Shown here piece after piece: positions 61,259 through 64,000 of a stretch of 64,000 nt of DNA. Positions within the stretch are counted from its first letter, which is position 1. The number at the start of each line of letters is the position of its first letter. Below the pieces are notes generated by a model that saw nothing but the letters and a program-made list of their open reading frames with translations, was not told where the DNA came from and did not search any database. The DNA is taken from positions 186,001 to 250,000 of the forward strand of contig CDRNVI010000018.1 of assembly GCA_977017575.1 (NCBI GenBank), read 5' to 3'. This DNA comes from Paramoeba atlantica (taxonomy: Eukaryota > Discosea). Both the position numbers and the translations under genes were made by a program.

Positions 61259-62292
61259 AAAAAAAATGTATTAAGACCACTTTTTGTATTAAGTGAATAC
61301 GAGAATGGACACGCATTGATTACGGTTGACTTCAGCAATGCGTATAACACTCCACGTCGTGACGCTATAACCCAGGCACTACTAGATAATCCCGTGTTTA
61401 AACCTTTCATGCGCATGTTTTATCTGGAATACGGCCTGCCATCTGAACTATTGTTTTTCGCCCACAATGCCCTTTTTGCAACCATAGAAAGCTCTTCAGG
61501 AATTCGCCAGGGATCATCCCTATCCTCCATGTACTTCTGTGCACTCTTACAAGGTCCTCTTCGAGAAGTCCTAAGCCTATACCCTGACGTCAAAATAAGA
61601 GCCTACCAAGACGACGTGACTCTCAGTTCCACCAACGTGCGATCACTCGAAGCGGCGTTCCTGCACTTACGCGAAACCACAGCCGAGCTCAATCTATGCG
61701 TTAACTTTCAAAAATGTGAATTCTTTCAGAAATGTGCGTCATGCGAACCCTTTTCATTAGAAAACTTAGGCGTTAATCTTTGCACCGAGTCGATAAAGAT
61801 CCTAGGAGCCTATATCGGCAAAGACAATGTGGTAGAAGATCTTCTCCTGCGCAAATTGAACAAGCACAAATGCCTATTTCGTCGCCTTCTTCTCATGGGC
61901 CCGAGTAACCTCTCTCTGGCGATTTTGCGCCGCTGTACAATTCCACGCCAAGACTACCATTTAAGAGTTCACCGCCCGGAGGCTACTCTTTACCTAGCCC
62001 AATCTTTCGAGCAGCACATACACGAGGTCCTGCAGAAATGGTGTGGCGCCGATGTCCAGGCACTCAAGCTTGCAGCGCTCCCGCAAAAACTAGGCGGATT
62101 AGGCTTGATTTCTTGCACTCTGAAACAACAATATTACTTCGCAGCTGCCCGAGAATCTATTGAAGAGCAATTTGAACCCAATAACGCTCCGGTAGATTCA
62201 GAGGGCAGCGGCAAGGTCAAAGCTAAAGCTCAGAGCCGCGCGGAAAAGGCCCGCAAATTTCTTAAAAAGAACCTGAGCCAAGCGCATGACAA
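61259..62292 (+). pseudogene. X: RT fragment of a divergent RLE-I LINE
   Basis: Open frame with TVDFSNAYNTPRRDAI, GIRQGSSLSSMYFCALLQ, AYQDDVTL (catalytic DD, with Gln at the variable position), RRLLLMGPSN, RVHRPEA, KWCGAD and LPQKLGGLGLIS, in RLE-I order. It lacks everything before the first catalytic Asp and lacks the RLE. At the right it is cut by Y's SL remnant in the same reading frame. It is more diverged than A, B, J and M. Confidence 0.8.
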
Positions 62293-62308
62293 GTTCTGTA
62301 CCTTGTTG
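62293..62308 (+). other. Truncated spliced-leader-like exon at the 5' end of Y
   Basis: TTCTGTACCTTGTTG, the last 15 nt of the SL-like exon, then a T/C-rich leader to the ATG at 62336. The sequence before it belongs to X. Confidence 0.65.
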
Positions 62309-62335
62309 ATTTTAATTTTCTATTTTTCTACGCTT

Positions 62336-64000
62336 ATGACACGCCTCTCTCGTACGTCTTCTCGTTTAGATTCCGAAAACACGCGGAAAAAGGGCAGCAG
62401 AACAACAGTGAACAACGGGAAGTCTCACGGGAGAGTTGAAAAACAACGTACTCAACGAGATCAAAGCAAGACGAACGGAATAAAGGTAGCAGAAGAATCA
62501 GGATCGCACACGGAGACACCAGTGAAGGTGAAGAAGACTCCAAAGATCAAGATAATAGGTTCCAAAACACTAGCCCCGAATTGGGCGGACCATGAGCCTC
62601 CGTGTGAAATCACATCGCGGAATCTAATCAAAATCAAAGCCAAGAACTTCCGCATCGGATCTACGAGTCAATCACACGAGAACATAGCCCATGACGAAAA
62701 CCATATCCAAGAGGACCCAGCCAAAGAAATGTCCGCAACAGAAAGCGAGACCAGTGATACAATGTGTCTGGACGACGATGGATCGACGCAAGATCGAGTA
62801 CAGGAGCTAATGACACAGGCCGGCAACAAATCGCCCGACCAAGTGTACAACATCGTTTCCAAGTGGGGCAAGGGTACAGAATGTGTGATCGAATGGGGCT
62901 TCCGACAGAACACTACAAACTACAAGTCAAACGGCATCGTTGTAGGCAGGACCGTGCGAAAATCAACCGTGAAAGTCAAGATTTCATACGAGCCGGCTCT
63001 AGGTCACGATGGTCCATGCGGTTTTCTTTATCTTCCACCGTCCAATAAAATCAGAATCTGTAACCTCCAAGCCACTAAGTTATTCAAAATCGAGATGCCG
63101 ACACAAAATTTGGAGGAACAAGCGGAGCACATCTCATGCGAAGACGGTCAGAGTGACCTTGATCCGCTCCCGCCTATGGCTCAAATAGACCCATCTTTCG
63201 CGGTTCATGTTGTGGCGATTTTCCGTGCGATAATTCGGGGATATGCAGCGGCGGAGCTTGACTCAGAAAAAGAGGCGATATGGCACAAATTTTTGAATGC
63301 GCCTCGCGATTCACTTGCGACAGTACGTCAAGCAATTCGACGAAACCAAAAAGTAGCTCATGTTCGCAACGACCGAGAAAACTTGGAAGCTAGCAACTTG
63401 AGTGCGGAACAACGGGCGGAGTTAGAAATTGACAGGCGTTCGATCAGGCACGCCCTACAGACGGCGCGGGCAGGAAACCTTGGCAAAGCAACTCGGATCC
63501 TGGACAATGTCTACAAGGAATCAGCCCTCACTCCTGAAGAAAAAGTGCGAAAGCTTCAACAACTTCATCCTGAAGGCGACGCCATACGAATCCCGGAAGC
63601 AGACTTCCCACGGACTGGCGTTGTTGAGAAATCAGAGGTTCGCCTAGCGACCGAAAAATTATCCAGAGGCGCTTCACCAGGACCAACCGGCCTGAGTGAA
63701 AGCATGATGCGACTGCTCGTAGACGACGAAGAGTCATGTCTTTCACTTTGCCACATGCTTCGGGATGTCATCAACGGCGAAGTTCCTCTGAATGTGCGAA
63801 AACGTCTAACCCGATGCAGAATCATCGCGCTAGCGAAACCTCAAAATGGAATTCGACCTATTGCGATGGGGGATACCATTCTGAAGATTTGCGGCTCCAT
63901 CCTTCTACAACGACATGAAAACGCTCTGCAAAATTTTTTCTCCCCAATTCAACGAGGCATTTTGCAAAAAAACGCATGTGAGTCCATCGTTCACGAACTT
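62336..64000 (+). CDS. Y: RLE-I LINE ORF, N-terminal region and start of RT (runs off window)
   Basis: 555 codons without a stop up to the last base. It starts MTRLSRTSSRLDSENTRKKG. The basic N-terminus is followed by an acidic stretch, then a domain near 155-235 (ECVIEWGFRQNT, GIVVGRTVRKSTVKVKISYE, FLYLPPSNKIRI) parallel to the end of J ORF1. A linker helix region (EIDRRSIRHALQTARAGNLG, ATRILDNVY) and then RT start: LSRGASPGPTGLSESMMRLL, RLTRCRIIAL, NGIRPIAMGD, IQRGILQKNACESIVHEL. In Y the ORF1-like and RT regions are one frame, unlike J. The rest (RT palm, RLE) lies beyond the window. The frame is also open upstream through the SL remnant into X. Confidence 0.88.
   Translation, partial: MTRLSRTSSRLDSENTRKKGSRTTVNNGKSHGRVEKQRTQRDQSKTNGIKVAEESGSHTETPVKVKKTPKIKIIGSKTLAPNWADHEPPCEITSRNLIKIKAKNFRIGSTSQSHENIAHDENHIQEDPAKEMSATESETSDTMCLDDDGSTQDRVQELMTQAGNKSPDQVYNIVSKWGKGTECVIEWGFRQNTTNYKSNGIVVGRTVRKSTVKVKISYEPALGHDGPCGFLYLPPSNKIRICNLQATKLFKIEMPTQNLEEQAEHISCEDGQSDLDPLPPMAQIDPSFAVHVVAIFRAIIRGYAAAELDSEKEAIWHKFLNAPRDSLATVRQAIRRNQKVAHVRNDRENLEASNLSAEQRAELEIDRRSIRHALQTARAGNLGKATRILDNVYKESALTPEEKVRKLQQLHPEGDAIRIPEADFPRTGVVEKSEVRLATEKLSRGASPGPTGLSESMMRLLVDDEESCLSLCHMLRDVINGEVPLNVRKRLTRCRIIALAKPQNGIRPIAMGDTILKICGSILLQRHENALQNFFSPIQRGILQKNACESIVHEL

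Noticed and set aside
62764-63918. Short ORFs within Y on both strands (62764-63048, 63429-63647, 63528-63825)
   Set aside because: They are other frames of the uninterrupted Y frame that begins at 62336 and runs off the window end.

Overview
The window is about 64 kb of nested retrotransposons. I recognise no ordinary host gene, rRNA or tRNA gene. The best lineage clue is a 32-38 nt sequence at the 5' ends of several elements. It contains ACAGTTTCTGTAC, ends in TTG, and resembles the spliced-leader (SL) exon of Euglenozoa (kinetoplastids and diplonemids). The element set also fits that group: an ingi/L1Tc-like LINE, LINEs with a restriction-like endonuclease (RLE; the CRE clade is the kinetoplastid example), and tyrosine-recombinase (YR) retroelements in the VIPER-like order gag, YR, RT-RNase H. 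The lineage is inferred; I cannot name a species.

Layout. 1-17.5 kb: the 3' half of an RLE LINE (copy A, +) is split by a minus-strand YR element (YR1). YR1 is split by a LINE (LINE-1, 50-12089) flanked by 13-16 bp direct repeats. About 7.7 kb of a 17-bp tandem repeat lies between those repeats, just upstream of the LINE-1 ORF. 17.5-28 kb: more RLE-I copies (B, C, D); B is interrupted by an antisense LINE (LINE-2) and by YR2. 28-43 kb: a head-to-tail train of RLE-II elements (E, F, G) and 5'-truncated copies joined through poly(A) tracts, with SL-like sequence at the 5' ends of E, F and G. 43.8-60.2 kb: RLE-I copy M (-) carries RLE-II copy HL (-) in its poly(A) tail; HL is split by RLE-I copy J (+, 6-bp target duplication); J is split by a 254-bp YR-like insert (YR5) and by a whole-looking YR element (YR3). 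60.2-64 kb: degraded repeats, then an RT fragment (X) fused in frame through an SL remnant to a new RLE-I element (Y) that runs off the window.

How the parts work together. The LINEs encode RT plus endonuclease (AP-type in LINE-1, RLE in families I and II) for target-primed insertion, and RLE-II copies sit in A-tracts, often in each other's tails. The YR elements insert without target duplication, as expected for recombinase integration, and here they lie mostly inside RLE-I coding sequence. F, G and the visible part of Y have long open frames and look recent; E, A-D, M and X are broken or truncated.

The most notable points are the 17-bp array inside LINE-1's target duplication, SL-like sequence on genomic copies of two retroelement classes, a YR terminal repeat that captured the SL exon, three hairpins with compensatory stem changes at 15.7-15.9 kb, GNRA-capped hairpins in RLE-II and YR non-coding regions, and a shared N-terminal domain pattern across three element classes.
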